Assembly (NCBI GenBank): GCA_016183885.1
Contig: JACPDS010000235.1
Coordinates: 1-8,000 of the forward strand
DNA from: Armatimonadota bacterium
GTDB lineage: Bacteria; Vulcanimicrobiota; JACPDS01
Direction: 5' to 3'
Length of the DNA: 8,000 nt
Part shown: positions 1-5,511 of the stretch, one piece after another
Layout of the letters: each line of letters begins with the position of its first letter
How positions within the stretch are numbered: the first letter of the stretch is position 1
Notes under the pieces: model-generated
What the model saw: the letters and a program-made list of their open reading frames with translations, nothing else
What the model was told of the DNA's origin: nothing
Database searches by the model: none
Translations under genes and position numbers: made by a program

Positions 1-713
1 GATCTGCGGATACGCAATTGATGAAATCCAAGAATGCGCTTGTCGCAAGATTTAATTATATCCACAATGCATTGCACGGTTTCTGATTCAACTCCGGCAT
101 CCATTAAAGGATTAAAAGATAAATTGACAACTTTATAGCCGATTTTAATTATTATTATCGCTACTATAATGGCTACAATTGGGTCTAAAATATTAAAGCG
201 GGTTATTTTAATTAATATTAAGGCAAGGAATACTCCCAGCGCTGTAAAAACATCCGTGCGCAAATGCTCGGCATCTGCAAGTAAGGCTGCCGAGTCGGTT
301 GTCCCGGCAGCCTTAAATAAGATTTTTGCCACAAAAATATTAACTATAGCGGAAATTAACATCACCGCTATCCCCAAATCGATCTTTATTATTTCTCCTG
401 GGTGAAAAAATTTTTTAATTGCCTCAAAAATAATCCAGAGGGCCGAAACAATAATCAAAATTCCTTCAATGGTGCCGGATATATTTTCGAATTTTCCATG
501 TCCAAAAGGATGATCTTTGTCTGCGGGCTGGTCAGCCCTTTTTACTGCTAAAAATGCAATTATGGCCGCCGCTAAATCATTGCCGGAATGGATAGCTTCT
601 GACAATATGCTTACAGATTTTGTAATAACGCCGACAAATATTTTTAGAATAATTAAACTTAAATTAGAAATTATTGAGAGCCTGGCAATCTTTATTTTAT
701 CATGATATTTCAT
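1..713 (-). CDS. Cation diffusion facilitator (CDF) metal efflux transporter, C-terminus cut by window edge
   Basis: Inner-membrane antiporter that exports divalent metal ions, most likely Zn2+. Reading the minus strand from ATG at 713 gives 237 residues without a stop before the window edge. About 60 residues are missing compared with a usual ~290-300 aa CDF protein, that is, most of the cytoplasmic C-terminal domain. Family signatures are clear: SILSEAIHSGND at 35-46 in TM2, DHPFGHGKFENISG at 67-80 in the TM2-TM3 loop, and LLADAEHLRTD at 144-154 in TM5. The four metal-site positions read H42/D46 and H150/D154; an HxxxD pair in both helices is the pattern known from zinc-selective members, so zinc preference is an inference. 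The ATG at 713 is chosen because AGAAAAGAG lies just upstream; an in-frame ATG at 734 would add MPRKELI but has a poorer ribosome site. The gene is divergent from tRNA-Leu. Confidence 0.93.
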   Translation of the reverse strand, partial: MKYHDKIKIARLSIISNLSLIILKIFVGVITKSVSILSEAIHSGNDLAAAIIAFLAVKRADQPADKDHPFGHGKFENISGTIEGILIIVSALWIIFEAIKKFFHPGEIIKIDLGIAVMLISAIVNIFVAKILFKAAGTTDSAALLADAEHLRTDVFTALGVFLALILIKITRFNILDPIVAIIVAIIIIKIGYKVVNLSFNPLMDAGVESETVQCIVDIIKSCDKRILGFHQLRIRR

Positions 714-778
714 AATTAACTCTTTTCTGGGCATATTTTTTTCGTTTATAAAATAAAATATTCCTTTAATTTATAAAT

Positions 779-784
779 ATTATA
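779..784 (-). promoter_or_regulatory. Possible -10 box for the CDF gene
   Basis: The minus strand reads TATAAT here, a perfect -10 hexamer. Transcription would start near 772, giving a leader of about 60 bases before the ATG at 713. The -35 position (around 802-807, GATTTC with a 17-base spacer) matches the consensus poorly, so the call rests on the -10 box and its position upstream of a divergent gene. Confidence 0.3.
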
Positions 785-838
785 GCGGATTAAAAAATTT
801 TGAAATCTAACAAAAGACTGGATGAAGGAATTTTAAAT

Positions 839-866
839 TTGATATTTAAACTTAATTTACTATAAC
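839..866 (+). promoter_or_regulatory. Sigma70-type promoter of tRNA-Leu
   Basis: TTGATA at 839-844 (5 of 6 to TTGACA) and TATAAC at 861-866 (5 of 6 to TATAAT) are separated by 16 bases. The predicted transcription start, near 873, falls a few bases before the first base of the mature tRNA at 877, which is what a short tRNA leader needs. This is the best-supported promoter in the window. Confidence 0.7.
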
Positions 867-876
867 TGGCTTTTAT

Positions 877-961
877 GCGGAAGTGGCGGAATTGGTATAC
901 GCGTACGTTTGAGGGGCGTATGGAGCAATCCGTGTGGGTTCAAGTCCCACCTTCCGCACCA
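877..961 (+). tRNA. tRNA-Leu, anticodon GAG, with encoded CCA
   Basis: The full class II cloverleaf can be drawn. The acceptor stem GCGGAAG (877-883) pairs over 7 bp with CTTCCGC (951-957), followed by discriminator A958 and CCA 959-961. The D stem GCG (886-888) pairs with CGC (900-902) and the loop contains GG. The anticodon stem TACGT (904-908) pairs with GCGTA (916-920) around the loop TTGAGGG, placing the anticodon GAG at 911-913; it reads CUC and CUU. The long variable arm 921-933 has a GGA/TCC stem, typical of Leu. The T arm GTGGG/CCCAC (934-938, 946-950) encloses TTCAAGT. The tRNA stands alone, with its own promoter. A 65-codon reading frame across it is spurious. Confidence 0.97.
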
Positions 962-1090
962 TACAATTTAATGCTGATTTATAAGCGGAAAATGTCCCTT
1001 GTCTATACTAAAAATATTCTCTACCGGCTTTTTAATGCTATTAAAAACAGGCTAAAGGGGCTTTCGTATTGATTATAATTATATAATTAT
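962..1090. other. Convergent spacer with two AT-rich inverted repeats
   Basis: This spacer separates tRNA-Leu from the convergent metallo-hydrolase operon. TTTTTAAT at 1029-1036 and ATTAAAAA at 1040-1047 form a perfect 8-bp stem with a 3-base loop. ATAATTATATAATTAT at 1075-1090 is a perfect 16-bp palindrome touching the stop codon of the minus-strand gene. Neither has a GC-rich stem followed by a T run, so neither is a textbook intrinsic terminator, although the location suits a weak bidirectional one. No coding sequence is supported. Confidence 0.35.
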
Positions 1091-1960
1091 TCAAATTAAA
1101 AACTCTGCTTTTTCTTGAGCCAAAAAAATTTTCATCTCAAAATTTTCGGCTAATTTTTTACTCTTTAACAAGATGGTTTCTAAAAAATCATCGCTATGCT
1201 CGGGATCGTGATGAAAAAGAATTAATTTTTTTATGCCGGCGGCTTTAGCTATATTAAGAGTATAAATAAAGCTGCTGTGCCCCCAACCCGCCTTTTTAAA
1301 ATATTCTTCTTGGGTATATTGAGTATCATGAATTAATATATCTACTCCTTTTATAAATTCTACTAATTCCCAATCTTTTTCATTGAAATACGGACTTAAT
1401 TCTTCTTGATTTATCATTTCTGGAGGCATAACAAAACATTGTTCATTATCGGTAGCATAAACAAGGGTTTTATTGTCGGATTTAATTTTAAATCCCAATG
1501 TTGGCGAAGTATGATTTAAAAATTTTGTAGTAATAATACAATCATCTATTTCTAAAGTTTCTTCTTTTAAGTCCTTAAAATTAATTCTGGAATGCATTTT
1601 ATCCAATGTTATGGGGAAATAACGATATTCCATTTGTCCGGCCAAAACATCCTCTAATTTTTTGTGTACATAATAAGGCCCGTAAATATTAAATTCATTC
1701 CCCTTTTCAAATGCAGGAATAAAAAAGGGAAATCCCTGAATATGATCCCAATGAGTGTGGCTAAGCAGAATATTGCCCTTAACGGCTTCATTTTTCTCTA
1801 AAAGATTTTTCCCTAATTCCCTTATTCCCGAGCCGCTGTCAATAATTAATAATCCCTGCTTGGTTATAATTTCCAGACAAGAAGTGTTTCCTCCATATTT
1901 AACTGTTTGCGGTCCGGGAGTAGGTATTGAGCCCCTTACCCCCCAAAATTTAATTTTCAT
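1091..1960 (-). CDS. MBL-fold metallo-hydrolase, phosphodiesterase-like
   Basis: A 289-residue cytoplasmic metal-dependent hydrolase of the metallo-beta-lactamase superfamily; no signal peptide or membrane segment is visible. It opens with KFWGVRGSIPTPGP (4-17), typical of a group often annotated as PhnP-like or cyclic-phosphate phosphodiesterase-like. The metal ligands are in place: HTHWDH at 68-73, H150 in FLNHTSP, D171 in YATDNE, and a late His in FHHDPEHSDD (250 or 251). Further family-type motifs are IIDSGSG (39-45) and HDTQYT (211-216). The exact substrate cannot be read from sequence; phosphodiester bonds are likely from the family. It lies directly behind the beta-CASP gene: that gene's TGA (1961-1963) abuts this ATG (1958-1960), and no strong ribosome site precedes it. 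It is therefore probably translated by coupling from one operon mRNA. Confidence 0.9.
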   Translation of the reverse strand: MKIKFWGVRGSIPTPGPQTVKYGGNTSCLEIITKQGLLIIDSGSGIRELGKNLLEKNEAVKGNILLSHTHWDHIQGFPFFIPAFEKGNEFNIYGPYYVHKKLEDVLAGQMEYRYFPITLDKMHSRINFKDLKEETLEIDDCIITTKFLNHTSPTLGFKIKSDNKTLVYATDNEQCFVMPPEMINQEELSPYFNEKDWELVEFIKGVDILIHDTQYTQEEYFKKAGWGHSSFIYTLNIAKAAGIKKLILFHHDPEHSDDFLETILLKSKKLAENFEMKIFLAQEKAEFLI

Positions 1961-3355
1961 TCAATCTAATCTTAATTCTTCTTCTAGCTTGGGAATATGG
2001 GCATTCCAGTTCAAATTTTCTTTAATCTTTTCTGACAAAGACTGACAGGCGTCAGGTTCTCCGTGCACTAAAAATATTTTTTTAGGAGGATTTTTAAAAT
2101 TTTTAAGCCACTGCACGGATTCAAAATAATCCGCATGACAAGAAAAGCTGTCAATTGATATAATCTTTGCGTTTACCATAAGGCTTTCTCCAAAAATTTT
2201 AACTTTAGGCGCTCCATCTAAAATGCTCCGCCCCCTGGTCCCTATAGCCTGAAAACCTACAAAAAGAATTGTGGTTTTAGGATTACTAATGCGATTATAA
2301 AGGTGATGTAAAATTCTTCCCCCCGTGCACATTCCATCCGCAGAAATAATAACGGCATTTTTGGTCAACAAATTTAAGGATTTAGATTCTTCTACGGACC
2401 GATTAATATGAAAATTATCGCATTTAAGGGGGGATTTTCCCCCTTTTTCCATTGCTTGAGTTTCTAAGTCATGATCTTCAGGGTGGCGAAGAAATATTTC
2501 CGTAGCCTCAATAGCCATTGGGCTATCGATATGAACTTCAATATTTTCTAAAATGCGCTTTTTTTCTTGAAGCTCCCTGATCACATAAAGTATTTCTTGG
2601 GTGCGGCCAATAGCAAATGAGGGAATTAAAAGACAACCACCTCTTTTTATGCTCTCATTAATAACATATTCTAAGGTTTCATAAATAGAAATATGAGAAT
2701 GGATGCGATTTCCATAAGTTGATTCTAAAATTAAATAGTCAGCATCAACTATGGTGGTTGGATTTTTTAAAATAGGCATATTATATCTTCCCAGATCTCC
2801 GGTAAAAAGCAGTTTCTGGGAGCCAAAACCCTTTTTAAATTTAATCTCTATAAACGCCGAGCCCAATAAATGACCTGCATCATAAAATTTAAAGGAACAA
2901 TTAGAAGATAAAGAAATTTCTTTATTATAATTTATAGGTTCTATATATTTTAAAGATTCATAAGCCTCATTAACCGTATAAAGCGGCAGAGCGGGTTTAT
3001 GTTTGCTAAATCCTTTTTTATTGGCATATTTGGCCTCTTCTTCCTGCAGATGCGCGGAATCCGGGAGCATAATTTTCAATAAATCAGAGGTGCTGGGGGT
3101 TGTAAAAACCTTTCCTCTAAATCCTTCTTTGATTAAACATGGCAGATATCCACTATGATCGATATGGGCATGGGTAAGGATACAGTAATCTATTGAAGCC
3201 GGCGGGATTGGAAATGGATTGCGATTTCTTATTCTTAATTCTTTTAATCCCTGAAATAACCCGCAATCTATTAAAATATTTGTTTTCTCGTCGCTTAAAT
3301 AAAATTTTGAACCGGTAACGGTTTCTGCCGCTCCCAAAAATTTTAAAGTGAGCAT
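1961..3355 (-). CDS. Beta-CASP metallo-beta-lactamase RNase (CPSF73/TTHA0252-like)
   Basis: A 464-residue RNA-processing nuclease, cytoplasmic, of full family length. The N-terminus LKFLGAAETVTGS (4-16) is the canonical start of this family. MBL motifs: HAHIDH at 62-67, H162 in DAGHLLGSA, and D187 in FTGDLGR. The beta-CASP insert lies between about 210 and 390: E211 in LESTYGNR is motif A, with PSFAIGRTQE at 245-254, DSPMA at 277-281 and SADGMCTGGR at 338-347. The C-terminal RNA-specificity (RMMBL) part holds SCHAD with H407 (motif B) and LVHGEPDA with H431 (motif C). By homology it cuts RNA with two zinc ions, as endo- or 5'-exonuclease; which one cannot be told here. ATG at 3355 is the only reasonable start, because an in-frame TAA lies nine bases upstream. 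It heads a two-gene operon with the smaller MBL hydrolase. Confidence 0.95.
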   Translation of the reverse strand: MLTLKFLGAAETVTGSKFYLSDEKTNILIDCGLFQGLKELRIRNRNPFPIPPASIDYCILTHAHIDHSGYLPCLIKEGFRGKVFTTPSTSDLLKIMLPDSAHLQEEEAKYANKKGFSKHKPALPLYTVNEAYESLKYIEPINYNKEISLSSNCSFKFYDAGHLLGSAFIEIKFKKGFGSQKLLFTGDLGRYNMPILKNPTTIVDADYLILESTYGNRIHSHISIYETLEYVINESIKRGGCLLIPSFAIGRTQEILYVIRELQEKKRILENIEVHIDSPMAIEATEIFLRHPEDHDLETQAMEKGGKSPLKCDNFHINRSVEESKSLNLLTKNAVIISADGMCTGGRILHHLYNRISNPKTTILFVGFQAIGTRGRSILDGAPKVKIFGESLMVNAKIISIDSFSCHADYFESVQWLKNFKNPPKKIFLVHGEPDACQSLSEKIKENLNWNAHIPKLEEELRLD

Positions 3356-3370
3356 TTTGTATTAATTCTA

Positions 3371-3391
3371 AAACAAATTTGTTTCTCCTTT
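3371..3391 (-). promoter_or_regulatory. Shine-Dalgarno site followed by a 14-bp palindrome, upstream of the beta-CASP gene
   Basis: On the minus strand AAAGGAG (3391-3385) is a strong ribosome site but lies 29 bases before the ATG at 3355. Immediately after it comes AAACAAATTTGTTT (3384-3371), a perfect 14-bp palindrome. It could be an operator in the divergent region, or a small hairpin that shortens the gap to about 15 bases. A TTG inside it is well spaced from the ribosome site but opens only a two-codon frame (TTG TTT TAG). Confidence 0.4.
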
Positions 3392-3418
3392 GAAAGGTTA
3401 AAATTTTTATTTTATAGA
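3390..3418 (+). promoter_or_regulatory. Possible promoter for the secreted-protein gene
   Basis: TTGAAA at 3390-3395 and TATAGA at 3413-3418 are separated by 17 bases. If used, transcription would begin only about six bases before the ATG at 3431, leaving a nearly leaderless message. The weak ribosome site AGAAG (3416-3420) would then not be transcribed. The AT-rich sequence makes chance matches common, so this is tentative. Confidence 0.3.
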
Positions 3419-3430
3419 AGTTAATTTTTA

Positions 3431-4675
3431 ATGATTAAAAAAATTTTTTTCCTTGCATTAATTTCTATTTTAAGCACAGAAACATCCTGGGCATTTAAAT
3501 TGCCCGCGGGAACCATTCCCCAAAAAATTACAGTGCGGCTTACGGGAAAACATATTCCCCTTAAATTATTAAAAGAAGCAATATTTTTTGAAATTAATAA
3601 AAACATTAAATTAAATAAAGGGGCTTATTATTTAATAAATAACTTTAAATCTTTGAATAAAATTAAAGCTCCAATGCCGGGCGAAAAAAAAAATTTATTT
3701 ATTTTCGTTAGATTGGCGGGCAAAAAATATATTCCTCTTGAAGGAAAAATAAACTTAATTATTTTTAATGAAATTTTACCTGAAAGCGAAGAAAAATTTT
3801 TAATCATCAGCAATAACCCTGAATCAATTAATAAAAGGGGAAAGATATTTGAAGAAAACTTAAAGGATTTTTCCGCGCACCGCTTTTTATTTCATCATAA
3901 AAATGCCTCTTTTACCGCTAATTGTTCCGTTTCCCTAAACTTAATTAATCCGGGTAAAAATAAAACTGCCCTGTATTTTATTTCAGGAATTAGCGCTCCA
4001 ATGATAAGCGAATTAGGGGCTGGTCATTTAGCCGCTGTGCGCTATTTATCTTATTGGCATTTAAAAATAGGAAGAATTATAGAAATTGCGCCTGGAAAAC
4101 AATTTACTGTCTTTTCCATAAAATTAGCTCCTCAAGAAATATTAAGCGGTATTATTCGATTTCAAGTATTAGAAGGTGATTTGCCTAAAATAACTTTAAG
4201 CGCAAATAACTGTTTTTCCCGGCCTCAAGAAAAAATAGTTATTGCAAATAATTCTCTCCGGCCTCAAGGCGTATTTCCATTTCCTCAAATAGTTCAAAAT
4301 TATAGACACTTTATTGGAAATTCTTATACTTTTATGGTTGTAGGAGATGAACCCTTTTTAAAAGAAATAAGCACTAAAATGCCTTGTTATGGAAATTTTG
4401 GCGTTTATTATAAAATTAATCTTGATATAGAAAATCCTTTTGATGTTCCTAAAACATCAATATTATATTTTGTTCCTCGTTCCGGCCCTGCCAGGGCAAC
4501 TATTTTGTTTGAAGAAGAAATTATTGAAACCCCTACAATAATGAATGCTGAAGAAATTTTTATTAAAGCTTTTATAGTGGACCCTAAAAAAATCAAACAC
4601 ATCTCTCTTTTGATTTTTCCCGAATCCGGCTCAAATTATCCTGTGCATTTAGTGGTTAAATCAAGCCTGAAATAA
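3431..4675 (+). CDS. Secreted protein of unknown function, two beta-rich modules
   Basis: I do not recognise a named family. The 414-residue product begins with a clear Sec signal peptide: MIKK, a hydrophobic core at 5-15, and an S-W-A cleavage site giving mature protein from F22. There is no lipobox and no later membrane helix, so it should be periplasmic or exported. Residues 30-125 are basic and Ile/Leu-rich. The rest looks like two beta-sandwich-type modules. The first, ~150-260, contains HHKNAS, LNLINPGKNKT, GHLAAVRYL and a strand run ending ITLSANN. The second, ~290-412, contains YGNFGVYYKI, DIENPFDVP, PRSGPARAT and PESGSNYPVHLVV. Each has an N-P turn (173-175, 335-337) after a strand. 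No catalytic motif is evident. The start is the ATG next to the signal peptide, with a weak AGAAG site 10 bases upstream. It is divergent from the beta-CASP operon and followed by sdhC after 76 bases. A run of ten A lies at 3684-3693. Confidence 0.85.
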   Translation: MIKKIFFLALISILSTETSWAFKLPAGTIPQKITVRLTGKHIPLKLLKEAIFFEINKNIKLNKGAYYLINNFKSLNKIKAPMPGEKKNLFIFVRLAGKKYIPLEGKINLIIFNEILPESEEKFLIISNNPESINKRGKIFEENLKDFSAHRFLFHHKNASFTANCSVSLNLINPGKNKTALYFISGISAPMISELGAGHLAAVRYLSYWHLKIGRIIEIAPGKQFTVFSIKLAPQEILSGIIRFQVLEGDLPKITLSANNCFSRPQEKIVIANNSLRPQGVFPFPQIVQNYRHFIGNSYTFMVVGDEPFLKEISTKMPCYGNFGVYYKINLDIENPFDVPKTSILYFVPRSGPARATILFEEEIIETPTIMNAEEIFIKAFIVDPKKIKHISLLIFPESGSNYPVHLVVKSSLK

Positions 4676-4696
4676 CTTTTTCTTTTAAAATATAAT
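4667..4696 (+). promoter_or_regulatory. Candidate promoter of the sdh operon
   Basis: CTGAAA (4667-4672, 4 of 6 to TTGACA) lies 18 bases before a perfect TATAAT at 4691-4696. Transcription would start near 4703, giving a leader of about 49 bases before the TTG start of sdhC. A second TATAAT at 4733-4738 is too close to the ribosome site to serve the gene normally. Because the upstream gene ends at 4675, read-through from it is also possible. Confidence 0.4.
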
Positions 4697-4733
4697 AAAG
4701 GGAATGTTAAAATTATTAAAGAAATAACTTTTT
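4669..4733 (+). repeat. 13-bp direct repeat GAAATAACTTTTT, two copies
   Basis: GAAATAACTTTTT occurs exactly at 4669-4681 and 4721-4733, 52 bases apart start to start. The first copy overlaps the stop codon of the secreted-protein gene. Each copy is followed by TATAATA and a G run (4691-4702 after 9 bases in the first; overlapping the repeat's last T in the second). It may be a small sequence duplication or a pair of protein-binding sites around the sdh promoter. Confidence 0.6.
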
Positions 4734-4738
4734 ATAAT

Positions 4739-4747
4739 AGGGGGTGA
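4739..4747 (+). promoter_or_regulatory. Strong ribosome-binding site fixing the TTG start of sdhC
   Basis: AGGGGGTGA matches the extended Shine-Dalgarno sequence AGGAGGTGA at 8 of 9 bases and lies four bases before TTG at 4752. There is no ATG or GTG in frame upstream of it before a TAA at 4725-4727. The first internal Met (residue 15) would delete the segment before TM1. Confidence 0.75.
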
Positions 4748-4751
4748 AAAT

Positions 4752-5120
4752 TTGAATTGGTATTGCTTTTTAAAATATCGTAAAAGCCTTGGCATGACAG
4801 CTTGGATTTTGCAAAGAATTTCCGGATTAGCTCTTTTATTTTATTTAATAATGCATCTTTGGGTAACAAGTAATCTTGCCGGGGGTCCTCAATCTTTTGA
4901 TAAAGTAATGCATTTTTTGTCCCAGCCTTTATTTAAATTTTTGGAAATCGGACTTTTGGGGACAGTGCTTTATCATGCTTTAAATGGGATACGTTTGTTT
5001 TTGTTGGATTTGGGCTTAAGCTCCGGCAATCAGCGTTTTTTATTTTGGTTTTTTATGGCATTGGGATTGGCAATTTTTTCTTTAGGAGCTTATCCGCTTT
5101 TTCCATGGAATGGCAAATAA
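4752..5120 (+). CDS. sdhC: Succinate dehydrogenase/fumarate reductase membrane anchor, cytochrome b subunit
   Basis: A 122-residue integral membrane protein that anchors SdhAB and passes electrons between SdhB and the quinone pool. Three membrane helices are visible, at about 18-40, 61-87 and 95-117. QRISG (21-25) is the signature at the start of TM1; its Arg and Ser are equivalent to the quinone-site segment of characterised SdhC proteins. H35 in IMHLW (end of TM1) and H75 in LYHALNGIR (TM2) are candidate heme b ligands. The start is a TTG with a very good ribosome site. It is the first gene of sdhCDAB and ends 13 bases before the start of sdhD. It is about 40% identical to that next gene product with no gaps, much closer than usual C/D pairs. 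The C versus D label therefore follows gene order plus the retained QRISG motif. Confidence 0.9.
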   Translation: MNWYCFLKYRKSLGMTAWILQRISGLALLFYLIMHLWVTSNLAGGPQSFDKVMHFLSQPLFKFLEIGLLGTVLYHALNGIRLFLLDLGLSSGNQRFLFWFFMALGLAIFSLGAYPLFPWNGK

Positions 5121-5123
5121 CTT

Positions 5124-5128
5124 GGAGG
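5124..5128 (+). promoter_or_regulatory. Ribosome-binding site fixing the start of sdhD
   Basis: GGAGG lies five bases before the ATG at 5134. A longer reading (ATG at 5110) would overlap the end of sdhC by 11 bases, has no ribosome site of its own, and adds MANNLEEK, which has no counterpart in the paired anchor protein. The 5134 start is therefore preferred. Confidence 0.75.
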
Positions 5129-5133
5129 AAAAA

Positions 5134-5490
5134 ATGAATAATAACTTTGAAGCTAAAAGAATTTCCGGGCTTTTCTGGAGCTTGCAGCTAGTTTCCGGGG
5201 TGGTTTTAACGGCTATCTTAATTTTACATTTTTGGGTTTTACATTATACCTCTAAGGGAGAGCTTACCTATGATAAAGTAGCTTTTCGAATTTCTCACCC
5301 AATTTGGAAGGCGATTGATCTCTTGTTTTTGGTTTTGGCGCTTTATCACGGCTTAAATGGTTTGAGGGCAGTTTTATTGGATTTTGGGCTGAGCAAATCT
5401 TTAGAGAAATTCTTATTTTGGAGTTTTAGTTTTTTAGCCTTAATCTTATTCTTGTTTGGCTATCAGGTAATTATGCCGTTAGGAAAATAA
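5134..5490 (+). CDS. sdhD: Second succinate dehydrogenase membrane anchor, paralog of the preceding subunit
   Basis: A 118-residue membrane anchor with three predicted helices (about 13-37, 58-84 and 92-114). It aligns without a gap to the preceding SdhC over about 100 residues, always offset by three: WSLQLVSG against WILQRISG, ILHFW against IMHLW, YDKV against FDKV, LYHGLNGLR against LYHALNGIR, LLDFGLS against LLDLGLS, and KFLFW against RFLFW. H32 and H72 correspond to H35 and H75 of SdhC and are candidate heme b ligands; H37 is an extra His. The Arg of the QRISG motif is Leu here (QLVSG), suggesting that only SdhC kept that quinone-site residue. The ATG at 5134 is chosen for its GGAGG site. 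The gene ends 21 bases before sdhA. Confidence 0.88.
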   Translation: MNNNFEAKRISGLFWSLQLVSGVVLTAILILHFWVLHYTSKGELTYDKVAFRISHPIWKAIDLLFLVLALYHGLNGLRAVLLDFGLSKSLEKFLFWSFSFLALILFLFGYQVIMPLGK

Positions 5491-5511
5491 TCGGGAGGGA
5501 AAAATAAATAA

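Noticed and set aside
169..705. Two plus-strand open frames (169-405, 517-705)
   Set aside because: Both lie inside the minus-strand CDF transporter, which has clear family motifs across the same bases.
875..1072. 65-codon plus-strand frame
   Set aside because: It begins two bases before the tRNA-Leu and translates the tRNA itself; no ribosome site and no family resemblance.
1755..2045. Plus-strand frame across the junction of the two MBL genes
   Set aside because: Antisense shadow of two strongly supported minus-strand genes.
3437..3450. A7T7 palindrome at the start of the secreted-protein gene
   Set aside because: It simply encodes the Lys-Lys-Ile-Phe-Phe of the signal peptide; A/T-tract codons are common in this genome.
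3421..3813. Minus-strand frames opposite the secreted-protein gene (3421-3606, 3628-3813)
   Set aside because: The plus-strand frame has a signal peptide and runs 414 codons; the antisense frames are short and have no motifs.
4733..4738. TATAAT as the main -10 box of sdh
   Set aside because: It would start transcription inside or after the ribosome site of sdhC, and no good -35 lies 16-18 bases upstream.
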